64,000 nucleotides of DNA from Bacteroidales bacterium (GCA_003851245.1 BHEP01000004.1:28890-92889); one strand, 5' to 3'; positions 1-11,400 are shown, numbered from the stretch's first letter. Numbers and translations: made by a program. Notes: generated by a model not told the origin, from the sequence alone.

Positions 1-296
1 ATGGAGTTGCTACAGCTGCACGTTTTAACCAGCCCTACCAAGGAACTTTCGACAAAGAGGGCAATTTCTATGTCTGCGATAGAGATAACCACTGCATACG
101 CAAAGTAACGCCCCAAGGAATTGTAAGCACTTTTGCTGGGCGACCACAGAACCATGGATACACCGATGGGACTCTCAGAGATGCCCAATTCGATCGTCCC
201 AATGGCATTGTGTATGATACCGACAACAATGAGTTCTTTATTGCAGACCGTCAAAACAGACGTATACGCAAAATAAGCATGCCTAAAAACAATTAA
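1..296 (+). CDS. NHL-repeat protein, C-terminal end (partial)
   Basis: The window opens inside this gene; the frame starts at base 3 and runs 97 codons to TAA at 294-296. The visible piece holds the last beta-propeller blades, with NHL-like motifs such as DRDNHCIRKVTPQG and ADRQNRRIRKI. In Bacteroidota, IPT/TIG plus NHL proteins of this kind are often secreted or surface proteins encoded in SusC/SusD loci. The stop codon overlaps the ATG of the following SusC gene (TAATG), so the two are translationally linked and this gene is probably part of PUL 1. The N-terminus, any signal peptide and any IPT/TIG domain lie outside the window. The family is clear; the ligand is unknown. Confidence 0.75.
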   Translation, partial: GVATAARFNQPYQGTFDKEGNFYVCDRDNHCIRKVTPQGIVSTFAGRPQNHGYTDGTLRDAQFDRPNGIVYDTDNNEFFIADRQNRRIRKISMPKNN

Positions 297-3200
297 TGAT
301 GAAGAGACAAATATATACTCTGCTACTCACATTGCTGCTATTTCCCTTGGGGATTTCAGCACAACAGACAGTCACACTTACTGGTATGGTCAATGACATA
401 GACAACGAACCTCTCATAGGTGTATCCATTGCGGTGAAAGACCAAGTAAGTAGCGGCACCGTGACCGACATGGACGGAAAATTCTCAATTGTAGTACGCC
501 CTTATAGTTCCCTCATATTTAGCTATGTAGGCTACAATAAGCAGGAAGTAAACATAGGCGACAAAACCACAATCAATGTGCGAATGGAAAGCGCTAGCAT
601 ATTGGATGAGGTGGTAATTACGGCGGCTGGCACCCAGCGCAAAATATCCTCCACGGGAGCCATCACAAGCGTCGACATAAAGACCCTCAATGTATCTTCA
701 TCCAACCTCACCAACGCCCTAGTTGGCAATGTGGCAGGGATAATTGCCGTGCAAGGATCGGGCGAGCCTGGAAGCAATAATTCCGAATTTTGGATACGTG
801 GTATATCTACCTTTGGAGCCAATCAGAGCGCCCTAGTATTGGTCGATGGATTTGAGCGTAACTTCAATGAGATAAATGTTGAAGACATCGCCGAATTTTC
901 CATCCTCAAAGATGCCTCCGCAACAGCAATATATGGCTCTAAAGGAGCCAATGGCGTTGTTCTTATCACCACAAAAAGGGGAAATGCAGGGAAAATAAAT
1001 ATCAATGCAAAGGTAGAATATGGATACAATGCACGCACACGAACACCCGAGTTTGTAGATGGTATAGGCTATGCCAATATGGTAAATGAGGCATTGGTCA
1101 CAAGAAACAGGGAGCCCCTCTACAGCCCTCAAGAAATTGATATTATAAGATACCAACTCGATCCCGACCTATATCCCAATGTAGATTGGATGGATCTTCT
1201 TCTTCGTGAGGGGGCAAGCACACGAAGAGCATCGCTCAACTTTGATGGAGGAGGTACTACGGCACGATATTTTGTGTCTGGAAGCTATGTCGATGAGGGT
1301 GGAATGTACAAGACCGACAAAATGATGAGCGACTACAATACAAACTCCAACCTCCAACGCTGGAACTATAGAACCAACTTTGATATGGATTTGACAAAAA
1401 CCACCTTAATCAGTGTAGGTGTTTCTGGACACTTACAGAAGCACAACAAGGCTGGCTTGGGTCACGACATATGGCATTCACTAGTAGGGCAAACTCCCGT
1501 AGATATTCCAGTAATGTACTCCAATGGGAGAACGCCAAGCTCTGGCATAGGAAGCAGGACAAATCCATGGGTACTTGCCACACAAACGGGCTTTGTAGAA
1601 AACTGGGAAAATATAGCGCAGATAAACGTAAGCATCAAACAAGACCTCAAGTTTATTGCTGAAGGTCTGAGATTTGAAGGGCGATTGGGCCTGGACTCTA
1701 AAAATACAAACTATATAGGCCGCACCAAATGGCCAGAGCAGTATAATGTAGAAAGAAGGAGGGACTTAGAGGGTAATTTGGTAATGAAACGCATAGCTAC
1801 CGAGCGATTTTTAGAGCAACAAACTGGGAGCAGTGGCGAACGCTTCTACAACATGGAGCTAGAAATGCACTACAATCGTGTATTTGCCGAAAAACATAGA
1901 TTTGGAGCTCTATTGAAGTCCTTTCAAAACGAGAAGACAGAAGTTATAGAAAAAGGTGACGAGAGCGAACTCCAATTCCTTATAAGGGGAATGCCCCGAC
2001 GAAATCTCGGAATGTCGGGACGCAGCACCTATGGATATATGGATCGCTACCTCCTAGAATTTAACTTCGGATACACAGGCTCTGAAAATTTCAAAAAGGG
2101 ACATCAGTTCGGATTCTTTCCTGCCGTTTCTGTAGGATGGAACATTGCCGAAGAAGGTTTTGTTAAAAAAAGCCTCCCGTGGCTCTCTATGGCTAAGGTA
2201 AGGTATTCCTACGGAGAGGTGGGCAACGAAAGGATAGATACACGATTTCCATACCTCACCCAAATTAACGAAAGGGGAGACTACAACTTTGCCGATATTG
2301 GACAAGACTACATAATTAATGGACTCCATCTTGCCACAGTTGCAGCCAATAGCCTCACTTGGGAGGTAGCTAAAAAACACAACCTAGGCTTCGACATCAA
2401 CGTAAAAAATGGACTTTTTACAGCCACCGTAGATCTCTTCAAAGACACCCGCGAAGACATTTATATGCAACGCAAAAACCTTCCTGGCATGGTAGGTATC
2501 ACCAGCCAGCCTTGGGCAAATGTAGGGAAGATGGAAAGCCAGGGCTTTGATGGAAGCCTTGCATTTAGCAAGAAAATAAGCGATGTGCAGCTAACCTTCC
2601 GTGGCAATATAACCTATGCAAAAAATGAGGTAATAGAATTTGACGAAGAAACAAGTGCCCTACCCTATAGAATGACACAGGGATACCGACACCGACAGGT
2701 GAAAGGACTCGTCGCCCTAGGTCTCTTTGAAGACTACGACGATATACGAAACTCGCCCAAGCAAACCTTTGGCAACTACATGCCCGGCGACATCAAATAC
2801 AAGGATGTTAACGGCGATGGTGTAATCAACGACCTCGACATTGTGGCTATAGGAGCTACCGAAGTTCCCAGCCTTGTATACGGCCTAGGCCTATCATTGG
2901 TATGGACGGGCTTTGATTTCAATATCCATTTTCAGGGAGCTGGCAAATCATCCAAAATGATCAATGGGTCGAGTGTATACCCATTTGTTGACGGCTCTTG
3001 GGGCAATATATTTACCGAAGTCGCTGCCGATGGCAATAGATGGATATCTAAAGAAATATCGGGAGACCCTGCTACCGAAAATCCCAATGCCAAATATCCC
3101 CGCTTAAGTATGGGTGGGAACGACAACAATTACAGGGGGTCTACATTTTGGCTCAGAGATGGCAAATATATACGTCTCAAAACCCTAGAATTTGGCTACA

Positions 3201-3379
3201 CCATTCCAAAACGCATATTGGCAAAAGCTCATGCCTCTGGTGCTCGAGTGTTTTTTGTTGGCAACAACCTTGCACTGTGGGATAGCCTCAAGCTTTGGGA
3301 TCCTGAATTAGACACCTCCAATGGTCAGAAGTATCCTCTCAACAAGAGCCTCACCTTTGGACTTACATTGAATTTCTAA
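296..3379 (+). CDS. SusC/RagA-family TonB-linked outer membrane transporter (PUL 1)
   Basis: 1027-residue outer membrane importer that, with a SusD lipoprotein, moves oligosaccharides into the periplasm using TonB. A signal peptide (about residues 1-23, ending ISAQ) is followed by a carboxypeptidase-regulatory-like domain (about 26-110, with NEPLIGVSIAVK and GTVTDMDGKFSI), a plug domain (about 115-225, with ILKDASATAIYGSKGANGV) and a barrel ending in an aromatic residue (LTLNF). Length is normal for SusC. Two ATGs are possible (296 and 299); the first overlaps the upstream stop. SusD follows after 29 bases. The nearby GH76 suggests an alpha-mannan ligand, which is an inference from context. 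Confidence 0.95.
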   Translation: MMKRQIYTLLLTLLLFPLGISAQQTVTLTGMVNDIDNEPLIGVSIAVKDQVSSGTVTDMDGKFSIVVRPYSSLIFSYVGYNKQEVNIGDKTTINVRMESASILDEVVITAAGTQRKISSTGAITSVDIKTLNVSSSNLTNALVGNVAGIIAVQGSGEPGSNNSEFWIRGISTFGANQSALVLVDGFERNFNEINVEDIAEFSILKDASATAIYGSKGANGVVLITTKRGNAGKININAKVEYGYNARTRTPEFVDGIGYANMVNEALVTRNREPLYSPQEIDIIRYQLDPDLYPNVDWMDLLLREGASTRRASLNFDGGGTTARYFVSGSYVDEGGMYKTDKMMSDYNTNSNLQRWNYRTNFDMDLTKTTLISVGVSGHLQKHNKAGLGHDIWHSLVGQTPVDIPVMYSNGRTPSSGIGSRTNPWVLATQTGFVENWENIAQINVSIKQDLKFIAEGLRFEGRLGLDSKNTNYIGRTKWPEQYNVERRRDLEGNLVMKRIATERFLEQQTGSSGERFYNMELEMHYNRVFAEKHRFGALLKSFQNEKTEVIEKGDESELQFLIRGMPRRNLGMSGRSTYGYMDRYLLEFNFGYTGSENFKKGHQFGFFPAVSVGWNIAEEGFVKKSLPWLSMAKVRYSYGEVGNERIDTRFPYLTQINERGDYNFADIGQDYIINGLHLATVAANSLTWEVAKKHNLGFDINVKNGLFTATVDLFKDTREDIYMQRKNLPGMVGITSQPWANVGKMESQGFDGSLAFSKKISDVQLTFRGNITYAKNEVIEFDEETSALPYRMTQGYRHRQVKGLVALGLFEDYDDIRNSPKQTFGNYMPGDIKYKDVNGDGVINDLDIVAIGATEVPSLVYGLGLSLVWTGFDFNIHFQGAGKSSKMINGSSVYPFVDGSWGNIFTEVAADGNRWISKEISGDPATENPNAKYPRLSMGGNDNNYRGSTFWLRDGKYIRLKTLEFGYTIPKRILAKAHASGARVFFVGNNLALWDSLKLWDPELDTSNGQKYPLNKSLTFGLTLNF

Positions 3380-3408
3380 GAGGCAAACAAAAAAAATAAA
3401 AAAATAAT

Positions 3409-5430
3409 ATGAAAAAAATAATATATTCATCAATAATTGCAGGATGCGCCTTCATCATAAGCCTATCCTCCTGTGCAGATTATCTCGATGTAGAATACAT
3501 ATTCAAGGATCAACAAGACATAGAAGGCACCTTTGCAAGTAAGGACTACTCCGAGCAATGGCTTGCCGACGTATATTCCCGCCTTAGCGATGGCGAAAAT
3601 GTGATAGTTGCAAGCAAGGGGCATCAGCCCTTCAATTTTCTTGCCGACGACATGTTTTTTGGCGATAGGGGTTCTACTTACGAGGATCTCAAGAATTGCA
3701 AATACAATGAAAATGACAGACAAGGAAGCTGGAACTCTTGCTACGAGGGCATACGCAATGCCTCTACCTTTATCCATAACATAGATAAAAATGTAGAAAT
3801 GACCCCTATCGAAATACTCGACAACAAGGCTCAGGCTAGATTCCTCAGAGCCTACTACTACTGGATGTTGCTGCGCAAATACGGACCTATTCCAATCCTC
3901 GACGATGAGGGCCTCGACCATACCTTGGCTTATGAAGCCCTCGCAAGACCTCGAAACACCTATCTCGAATGTGCCGAGTTTATAGCAAGTGAAATGGCAC
4001 TCGCTGCCAAAGATCTCTTAGACACACGCACCAGCAGAGAAATAGCACGTGCCACAAAGGGAGCTGCCCTAGCAGTAAGAGCCAGAGTATATTTGTATGC
4101 TGCCAGCCCCCTATTCAATGGCAATAGCGACACTTGGGCTAGCCAACTTACCGACCACAGTGGACGTGCCCTTATTTCGGCACAATACAATGAGGAGCTA
4201 TGGGCTAAGGCTGCTGCTGCTGCCAAAGAGGTAATAGACCTGCAAGTATACCGCATACATACCGCCCCCTTTAGGGCTGAGGATCAAGGGCAATCTTATC
4301 CCAAAACGATGATTCCCCCATACCATCCTCAATATTCAAATGCCAGCTTTCCCGATGGATGGAAAGACATAGACCCCTTTGAATCATACCGTGAGGTATT
4401 CAATGGAGCTCTTCCCATTACTAGCAACAGCGAAATGATATTTTCCAGAGGAGTCAATACGAACTCCGAAGATATTACTATAATGCTCCTGCACCAAACA
4501 CCCAGATCGCTCAATGGATGGAATACCCATGGAGTGAGTCTTAAGCATGCCAACACCTACTACATGAACGACGGAAGCGATTTTCATGCCTATGGCAAAA
4601 GCGACCCCAGAGAGGGCAGGCCTGAATATGAGCTCACCGCCGACAGCGAAGAGTGCCGCCCCCTATCATCAGGGGTATCCAAAGAATATGCAGGGAGAGA
4701 AGCCCGTTTCTATGCCTCCATAGCATACAATGGCAGCATTTGGGAGTGCGAAAATGCCCCCGAAAGCGAGAACAAGAAATATTCGCAAGTCTTCTACTGG
4801 AGGGGCTCTCAAGATGGCAAGCTATCTACTGCCCCAGGCTTCTATATACGAACGGGCCTAGGAATAAAGAAGTTTAATCATCCACGCGACTATTTCTATA
4901 GCTCCCAATCCTTTTCTGGGTTTCCTAAGGTCGATATAGATATTAGATATGCCGAAATATTGCTCATCTATGCCGAAGCTCTCAACGAACTCAATGCCTC
5001 CTATTCCATACCCAACTATCTGGGCAATGCCTCAATAGAAGTAGGCAGAAATATTTCCGAAATGAGTAAGTATATGAGCCAAATACGTTTCAGAGCGGGA
5101 CTGGTAGACCTAAGCAATGATGTATATGCCAATCCTACGGCCTTTAGGAAGGCTCTCAAAAGAGAAAGGCAGCTAGAACTATTTGCCGAAACGCATAGAT
5201 ACTACGACCTTAGGCGCTGGAAAGATGCAGCAATAGAAGAAACAATGCCTGTGTGGGGCTGCAATATGAACATGACAGAAGCCCAAAAGGAGCAATTTCA
5301 TATGCCTGTGCTAGTGCCCTCATTGCCTACCATATTCATCGACAAGATGTATCTATGGCCCCTATCGCATGACGAATTGCGTAGAAACAAGAAGCTTACA
5401 CAAAACCCTGGTTGGACTTCTTACGATTAA
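3409..5430 (+). CDS. SusD/RagB-family glycan-binding lipoprotein (PUL 1)
   Basis: 673-residue surface lipoprotein, the lid of the SusC transporter. A lipoprotein signal peptide ends at SLSSC with Cys22 as the lipidated residue. The C-terminal half carries family hallmarks: IDIRYAEILLIYAEALNEL, then RERQLELFAETHRYYDLRRWK, and finally NPGW near the end. It is somewhat longer than most SusD proteins (about 500-620 residues). It sits directly behind its SusC, and its last codons overlap the longest possible frame of the next gene, consistent with one transcript. The ligand cannot be read from the sequence. Confidence 0.95.
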   Translation: MKKIIYSSIIAGCAFIISLSSCADYLDVEYIFKDQQDIEGTFASKDYSEQWLADVYSRLSDGENVIVASKGHQPFNFLADDMFFGDRGSTYEDLKNCKYNENDRQGSWNSCYEGIRNASTFIHNIDKNVEMTPIEILDNKAQARFLRAYYYWMLLRKYGPIPILDDEGLDHTLAYEALARPRNTYLECAEFIASEMALAAKDLLDTRTSREIARATKGAALAVRARVYLYAASPLFNGNSDTWASQLTDHSGRALISAQYNEELWAKAAAAAKEVIDLQVYRIHTAPFRAEDQGQSYPKTMIPPYHPQYSNASFPDGWKDIDPFESYREVFNGALPITSNSEMIFSRGVNTNSEDITIMLLHQTPRSLNGWNTHGVSLKHANTYYMNDGSDFHAYGKSDPREGRPEYELTADSEECRPLSSGVSKEYAGREARFYASIAYNGSIWECENAPESENKKYSQVFYWRGSQDGKLSTAPGFYIRTGLGIKKFNHPRDYFYSSQSFSGFPKVDIDIRYAEILLIYAEALNELNASYSIPNYLGNASIEVGRNISEMSKYMSQIRFRAGLVDLSNDVYANPTAFRKALKRERQLELFAETHRYYDLRRWKDAAIEETMPVWGCNMNMTEAQKEQFHMPVLVPSLPTIFIDKMYLWPLSHDELRRNKKLTQNPGWTSYD

Positions 5431-5447
5431 TTGCAATGAATTATAAT

Positions 5448-6461
5448 ATGAAATACATACTAAAAACATTCAATATGAAACCTACATACAAATGGCTAAC
5501 AGCCCTCACTTGCCTCTTCCTACTTGGAGGATGCAATGACGAATGGAACGATGAGCAGTACGAGAAGTATATTTCCTTTGTTCACAGCGGAGACAATAGA
5601 GTATATCTTAAATACGAGGCGCAAGGAGGAAATAAAACCTACCACCTGCCAGTGCAAATCAGTGGTTCTCAAAGCAATTCTAGCGATGTAAGAGTCACTA
5701 TTGCTGTGGATCCTGATACCTTGGTGAAATACAATTTCGACAACTTCCGCTCTCGAGAAGACCTATACTTCAAAGAGTTGGATGCCAAACACTATGCCCT
5801 AAAGTCGTGGTCGGCAACAATTCCTGCGGGTTCTACCAAAACGTCTATAGACATAGATTTCTCCTTTCTTGGTCTCGACAACTTCGACAAGCATATGCTC
5901 CCTCTATCCATTGATGCCTCTTCTGAGCTTATGCCAAATCCCAACAAGCATTACAAAAAATCGCTTATGCAAATTATATTGTTTAACGACTATTCGGGCA
6001 AGTATGAAGTTACAGCCGAAATGACTGAAGTAAACAATGATGGGCATGAGGTAGGCGACAAAATAAAGGTAGAATCTCGCAACTCATGGGTAGAAGACGA
6101 AAATACAGTGTTTTTCTATGCTGGTTTCACCGAAGAGCAAGCCATTGACAGGAAAGATTATAGAGTATATGCCAAATTTGAAAAACGCGACGACTTGTCG
6201 GGTATTGTAGAGCTCTATACCGACAATCCCGATATGGAATTGACTTGGGTGCCTGCCGAATGCTTCTTTATAATTCAAGAGGAAATGGACGAGCTCCAAC
6301 CCTACCTCAAGAGGCGCTATATCACAATGAACGTCAATTACACTTACCTCGATATATCAAACAAAAACTTCCCCATACGATACAAGTATGCTGGCACAAT
6401 GATTCTCGAACGTGTGCTCAATATACTTATGCCCGAGGAGGATCAATATATTTTTGATTGA
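5448..6461 (+). CDS. DUF1735-like surface lipoprotein of a SusCD operon
   Basis: About 337 residues from the ATG at 5448. A longer frame from 5412 overlaps the SusD gene, and another ATG at 5475 also leaves a full lipoprotein signal, so the start is uncertain; the signal peptide ends at LLGGC. The N-terminal half resembles the DUF1735 (BT_3987-like) domain found beside SusD proteins (VRVTIAVDPDTL, IPAGSTKTSIDIDFSFLGL, LPLSIDASS). The C-terminal half (NDYSGKYEVTAEM onward) resembles the DUF4361/DUF4973 type of partner domain. Such proteins are thought to bind glycan on the cell surface together with SusD. No catalytic motif is seen. Domain names are assigned from memory of the families. Confidence 0.75.
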   Translation: MKYILKTFNMKPTYKWLTALTCLFLLGGCNDEWNDEQYEKYISFVHSGDNRVYLKYEAQGGNKTYHLPVQISGSQSNSSDVRVTIAVDPDTLVKYNFDNFRSREDLYFKELDAKHYALKSWSATIPAGSTKTSIDIDFSFLGLDNFDKHMLPLSIDASSELMPNPNKHYKKSLMQIILFNDYSGKYEVTAEMTEVNNDGHEVGDKIKVESRNSWVEDENTVFFYAGFTEEQAIDRKDYRVYAKFEKRDDLSGIVELYTDNPDMELTWVPAECFFIIQEEMDELQPYLKRRYITMNVNYTYLDISNKNFPIRYKYAGTMILERVLNILMPEEDQYIFD

Positions 6462-6573
6462 CATTTCCGTTTGCATTAGCTTCTAAAAGGACTACAGACA
6501 CCCACTAGGAGCTGTCGCCATTTCAGAACTTACTTTTATATGTATTATTCATTCATTATTATTCATTACAAGG

Positions 6574-7680
6574 ATGTTTAAAATCTATCTAAGTCTCCTA
6601 CTCAGCCTCAGTATCTGTATGCCAATTGCTGCAAATAATCCAAAAGACATTGCATTCGACGCATTCAATGACAGCTATCTCGATAAAGAGCTGCACATAT
6701 ACCGAGCAAATTCAGACACCTCAAAAAGCGGTGTAGCTGCCATATGGACTCAAGCCATATATTGGGATATGGCAATGAACGCCTACAAGCGAACCAAAGA
6801 CACCAAATACAAGCAATTGATGGACAATATATTTGAGGGAAATGCCAATTATTACGATCACTTCAATTGGGACAATGGGAAAGTATGGTTTATATACGAC
6901 GACATCATGTGGTGGACTGTCTCCTTGGCAAGAGCCTACGAAATAAGCAAGGAAGAGAAATACCTTACTCTCTCAGAAACATCTTTTGAGAGAGTCTGGA
7001 TAGGCTCTCCTGTGGTAGGCGACCTAGGCTCCTACGATGCCGCAAATGGGGGAATGTTTTGGCATTGGGATCAAAAAAATCCTGGAGTCAGAGATCCTAA
7101 TGAGGGCAAAATGGCCTGCATCAACTATCCCACTGTTATTGCTGCAGCTACGCTATATAATATAACAAAAAAGAAAGACTATCTCGACAAGGCTAAGGAA
7201 ATATATGCCTGGTCGCGCAATGCCCTTTTTGACCCCGCCTCTGGGAGAGTTGCCGACTCAAGGCATGGGGCTGGTGAGCCAAACTGGACCATCAATCTAT
7301 ACAACCAAGGCACTTTTATAGGAGCTGGAGTGATTTTATTTAAAGAAACCAAGGATAGCATATACTTAAAAGATGCCATTGCTGCTGCCGATTATGTAAA
7401 AAATAAGATGTCTAGTCCCAAAGGTGCATTGCCCATCAAAAATGGAATCGAACAAGGCGTCTATGCTGCAATATTTGCACAATATATAGGCGAGCTCATC
7501 ACCTCTTGTGGGCAATACCAATACCTCGATTGGATACACTACAACATAGACCAAGCATGGGATAAAAGAGACGAAAAAAGAAACCTTACCTTCAAAAATA
7601 TTTATGTGAAATGCCCAACAGGAAATATTGAAGTCTACGATGCCAGCGCCTGCCCTGCTCTGATGCAGGTAGTGCCTTAG
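6574..7680 (+). CDS. GH76 family alpha-1,6-mannanase
   Basis: 368 residues with an N-terminal signal peptide (about 1-20, ending IAA) and one (alpha/alpha)6-barrel domain. The paired aspartates of GH76 are present at Asp109-Asp110 in WFIYDDIMWW; in this family they are the nucleophile and acid/base for cleaving alpha-1,6-mannosidic bonds. Other family features are AIYWDMAMNAYKRT, NYPTVIAAATLYN and the length of about 350-400 residues. No lipobox is visible, so a periplasmic location is more likely than a surface one. It closes PUL 1, 112 bases behind the DUF1735-like gene, and is the best clue that PUL 1 handles yeast- or fungal-type alpha-mannan. Confidence 0.9.
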   Translation: MFKIYLSLLLSLSICMPIAANNPKDIAFDAFNDSYLDKELHIYRANSDTSKSGVAAIWTQAIYWDMAMNAYKRTKDTKYKQLMDNIFEGNANYYDHFNWDNGKVWFIYDDIMWWTVSLARAYEISKEEKYLTLSETSFERVWIGSPVVGDLGSYDAANGGMFWHWDQKNPGVRDPNEGKMACINYPTVIAAATLYNITKKKDYLDKAKEIYAWSRNALFDPASGRVADSRHGAGEPNWTINLYNQGTFIGAGVILFKETKDSIYLKDAIAAADYVKNKMSSPKGALPIKNGIEQGVYAAIFAQYIGELITSCGQYQYLDWIHYNIDQAWDKRDEKRNLTFKNIYVKCPTGNIEVYDASACPALMQVVP

Positions 7681-7747
7681 CAAAGGAGTTCATAAGCTCG
7701 GGCAATTCCATACATTGGTGTTGAAGTGGGCTTCTTGCAGCTTTCAT

Positions 7748-7779
7748 TTTGGCAGTCTCAAAAAAAAGACCTACCTTTG
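7748..7779 (+). promoter_or_regulatory. Bacteroides-type promoter of the thioredoxin gene
   Basis: TTTG at 7748-7751 and TACCTTTG at 7772-7779 are separated by 20 bases. This fits the Bacteroides primary-sigma consensus (TTTG about -33, TAnnTTTG about -7). It lies 57 bases before the thioredoxin ATG and separates that gene from PUL 1. Confidence 0.75.
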
Positions 7780-7835
7780 TATATTCTGAATGTTTGGCAG
7801 TAATCACTAGGTATAAATTAAATTAAATAAAAAAA

Positions 7836-8303
7836 ATGAAGAAAATAACATTATTTCTTGCAGTAATTTCACTTTTTCTCGTTGCTTGCAACAATTCATC
7901 AAGCCAGTCAGAGAACTCGGAAACAGCTGAAGGCAAAGAGGCACAATCCTCCAAGGTTATACACCTAACTAAGGCGGAGTTCCTTGAGAAGGTGGTGAGT
8001 TATGAGACAGACTTCGATGAGTGGGAATACCTTGGCGATAAGCCTTGTATTCTTGATTTTTATGCCGACTGGTGTCCTCCCTGCAAAAAAATAGCTCCCA
8101 TATTGGACGCACTATCCAATGAATATGATGGACAAATATATATCTATAAAATAGATACCGACGAGGAGGGCGAATTGGCAGCTGCATTTGGTATTAAAAG
8201 CATACCTACACTATATTTTATTCCTATGAAAGGTAATCCTACCCTTTCTGAAGGCGAACTTACCAAGTCAGAATTGAAAAAAAGGATAGAAGCTATTCTG
8301 TAA
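7836..8303 (+). CDS. Thioredoxin-fold lipoprotein
   Basis: 155 residues. A lipoprotein signal ends at FLVAC (Cys18), followed by a polar Ser/Glu linker (about 19-40) and a thioredoxin domain (about 60-155). The active site is WCPPC with Cys80 and Cys83, and the cis-proline loop SIPT is at 122-125 (Pro124). The CPPC variant occurs in Bacteroidota thioredoxins; a disulfide reductant role facing the periplasm is likely, though oxidase or isomerase activity cannot be excluded. It has its own promoter and a strong terminator directly behind it, so it is probably transcribed alone. Confidence 0.88.
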   Translation: MKKITLFLAVISLFLVACNNSSSQSENSETAEGKEAQSSKVIHLTKAEFLEKVVSYETDFDEWEYLGDKPCILDFYADWCPPCKKIAPILDALSNEYDGQIYIYKIDTDEEGELAAAFGIKSIPTLYFIPMKGNPTLSEGELTKSELKKRIEAIL

Positions 8304-8324
8304 ATAAAGGAATAAAAAATGATT

Positions 8325-8384
8325 AATGATCAATGGATAATTTTGCTTACGCATGTTTGCTATTATCCATTGATCATTTTTTTA
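8325..8384 (+). terminator. Intrinsic terminator after the thioredoxin gene
   Basis: A perfect 17-bp inverted repeat (8325-8341 with 8362-8378, 20-base loop) runs into a T tract. The stem is AT-rich but long. It ends the thioredoxin transcript 22 bases after its stop. Confidence 0.8.
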
Positions 8385-8416
8385 TTTAATACTGTATCTT
8401 ATAAAACCCATACAAT

Positions 8417-11400
8417 ATGAAGAGCAAAATAATCCTTATAGGCATCGTCATAAGTATTTCTACGATGTTAGCATTTAGCATTATCAATAAAAATAGTACT
8501 AAAGATAATCCCTTAAGCTATGAAATGTTGTTGGATTGGGTCGCAGAGTTTGAAAAAGAGGCATTGTCCGCCTCGTCACAGAAGGTAGCACAAGAGATAT
8601 ACTCAAAGGCAAGCAGGGAGCAAAACGGACCTCAGGCATGCATGGCCTTGCTTCGTAAGATGGAATTTGAAAGTGCAATAGACAGCGAAAACCAGATACA
8701 AGTGCTAGCACAGATCGAAGAGCATACTGCCGAAACCACCGATATCATAGAAAAATCTGTGCTGCATTCGCTTACAGCCAGAATATATGCCAATTACTAC
8801 CTTAGCAAGCAATACGAGATAGACCAAAGGACAAATATTGACGACATAATTCCCAAGGATATAAGAGAGTGGTCGTCCAATATGTTTACCAACAAAATAA
8901 TACGAGAAATCGAGAGCTCGCTACATGCCAAGGACTTACTAGCCAATGCCAGCACCAAAGAATACGAAATGATAATAGACAAGGGAGAAAGCTCAGCAGA
9001 GATGCAACTCTCCCTATTGGATTTTCTGGCACATGAGTCAATAGAAACTCTTTCGTCAATAGAAGCAAGCAAGCAATATAGCGGTACTCAGTCGGAAATA
9101 TCCGCCATCCAGAACCTTAAAATTAGCATATACCAACAATTACTGCAATTCAGATCGGAGATAGACAATATACCCGCCTTGGTAAATATTTCCTTAGAAA
9201 GGCTACAATACACATACGAAATATCAAAAGACCAAGACCGCAGAGATATTTACCTAAGTGCGCTTGGTGAAATGGAAGGGAAATATGAGAACAATGAAAT
9301 ATGTGTAGAAATATACAATCAGCAAGCTAAAATATACCTTGAGCAAGAAGACAAAAAAGAAGCTTACCAAATTTGTATAAAGGGCATAGAACGCTTTCCT
9401 GACTATAAACGTATAAATATACTGCATGCTACCATAGCAAGCATCACTCAGCCAGCAGCGAATGTAGAGTCTAAGAGCGCAGTGTATCCGGGGAAGTCCT
9501 TAGAGCTACGATTTTCATACACCAACATAGACTCCCTCCGCCTAGAAATATATAGGATAGAGAATGTATTGATGAAGTCAAAATCGGGCTGGGGCCGCGA
9601 CACATATTTTGAAGAATATGGCTCCTTAGTGAGCTCTGAGACCATAAAGCTCATAAACCTCTTTCCATACCTTGATCAAGACAGCTGCATAAAACTTCAA
9701 ATACTGCCACTTGGCAACTACGAATATGTGTTTCGACATATATCTAGGGGCAATTTGACCGAGGACACTACTGCTATGGATCCACTGGCAACAGGAAGCT
9801 TCTCTGTAAGTCGATTGGCAACACAATCGAGAGGGTATACCAAAGAGATAGAAATACTGGTAGTAGACCGAATGACCGGAAAACCAATTAAGGGAGCCTT
9901 GGTAGATTTTTATGAGACAAATTACATAGCAGGACAAAAGCGAATACAGGAAATACAATCGTCGGCAAAAAGCGATAAATATGGTTTGGCAAAATATATG
10001 CCCACAGAAAAGCGGGTAGATTTTTATAGACTTAGCTACAAAGACGATAAGCCCCTAATTCTTTCTTCGGCTCCATGGCTTAGCGGAGCAAGAATGGCAG
10101 AAAAAACACAGCAGTCAATACAGCTGCTCACCGACAGGGGTATTTATCGCCCCGGGCAAATAGTGTACGTAAAGGGTATTGCCTCTAAAAAAGACAATGG
10201 GCAGGAAATAGTAGCAGCAGAAATAGCACTTACCCTGGTTTTGCGCGATGCCAACAATACCGAATTGCAGCGTCAGCAATTGCAGACTAACGATTTTGGC
10301 TCGTTTTACTGCGATTTTATCCTTCCTCCTAGTTCTATGAATGGCATATTTACCATTGCTATTGAAGGAGAAAATAGCCTTTGCCGAATTAGGGTAGAAG
10401 AATACAAACGCCCCAAATTTTATATCTCCTTGCTGCCCATTGAAGGAACTTATACTTTTGGTGATAAGCTAAATGTCAGGGGCGAAGCAGGCTCTTTTTC
10501 TGGCATCAATTTGCAGCATTCATCTATTAAATACCGCATATTCAAACAGTCCCCCTGGTATTGGCGTGCATGGAGAGCTCCTCAGAGAGAGATTGCTCAA
10601 GGAGAAGTTAAAACCGACGAAAAGGGGCAGTTTGAGATAAGTTTTATTCCAGAGAAGGGCATTGGAAATGACAAATACCGCACTAATTTGCATTCCTATA
10701 TGCTGCAAGTGTCTATAACCGATGCCAGTGGCGAAACACAGCAAGAGGATAAGTACATCAGGGTAGACAGCTCAGCCTTTGCCTTAGAGATAAAGGATAT
10801 TGACCAGCGTATTGACAAAAACGCACACAATACAATACTTATAAAGACCAATAATTTAGACGATAATCCAGTAGAAGTGAGTGGAGATTATGAAATTTAC
10901 AGACTACAAACACCCTCTTTGCTGGAGGAGGGCGCTCCAACAAAGGATCTAAAAACATCAGAAAGAGTATTTGCTGCTCCCTTTGTAGGCAATAAAGAAC
11001 TTGAACTCGCAAGCCTTACGAAGCTTCCTTCGGGAATGTACCGATTTATTGGCACAGGCACAGACAGCAAAGGAAGGGCAGCGAGCACAAGTAAAGATTT
11101 TATACTCTACGACCAAAAAGACAAGAAACCCCCAGTGCCCTTATATTTTTGGATGCTTCCGCTAAAAACAGAAGTGCCCGTGGGGGGAGATGCGGAAATT
11201 GTTTTTGGATCTTCGGCAAAGGGCGCATATATACTTTGCGAGATATTTAAAGGCTACGAAAGACTATCCATACAGCGATTTGTGCTGAGCAATAAATGCA
11301 AGTTGCTAAAAATACCATACGAAAAATCCTATGGCGATCAGGTGGGCGTAATGTTTAGCATGGTAAAAGACGAAAAAATATTCTCCAAGAAAACCGTCAT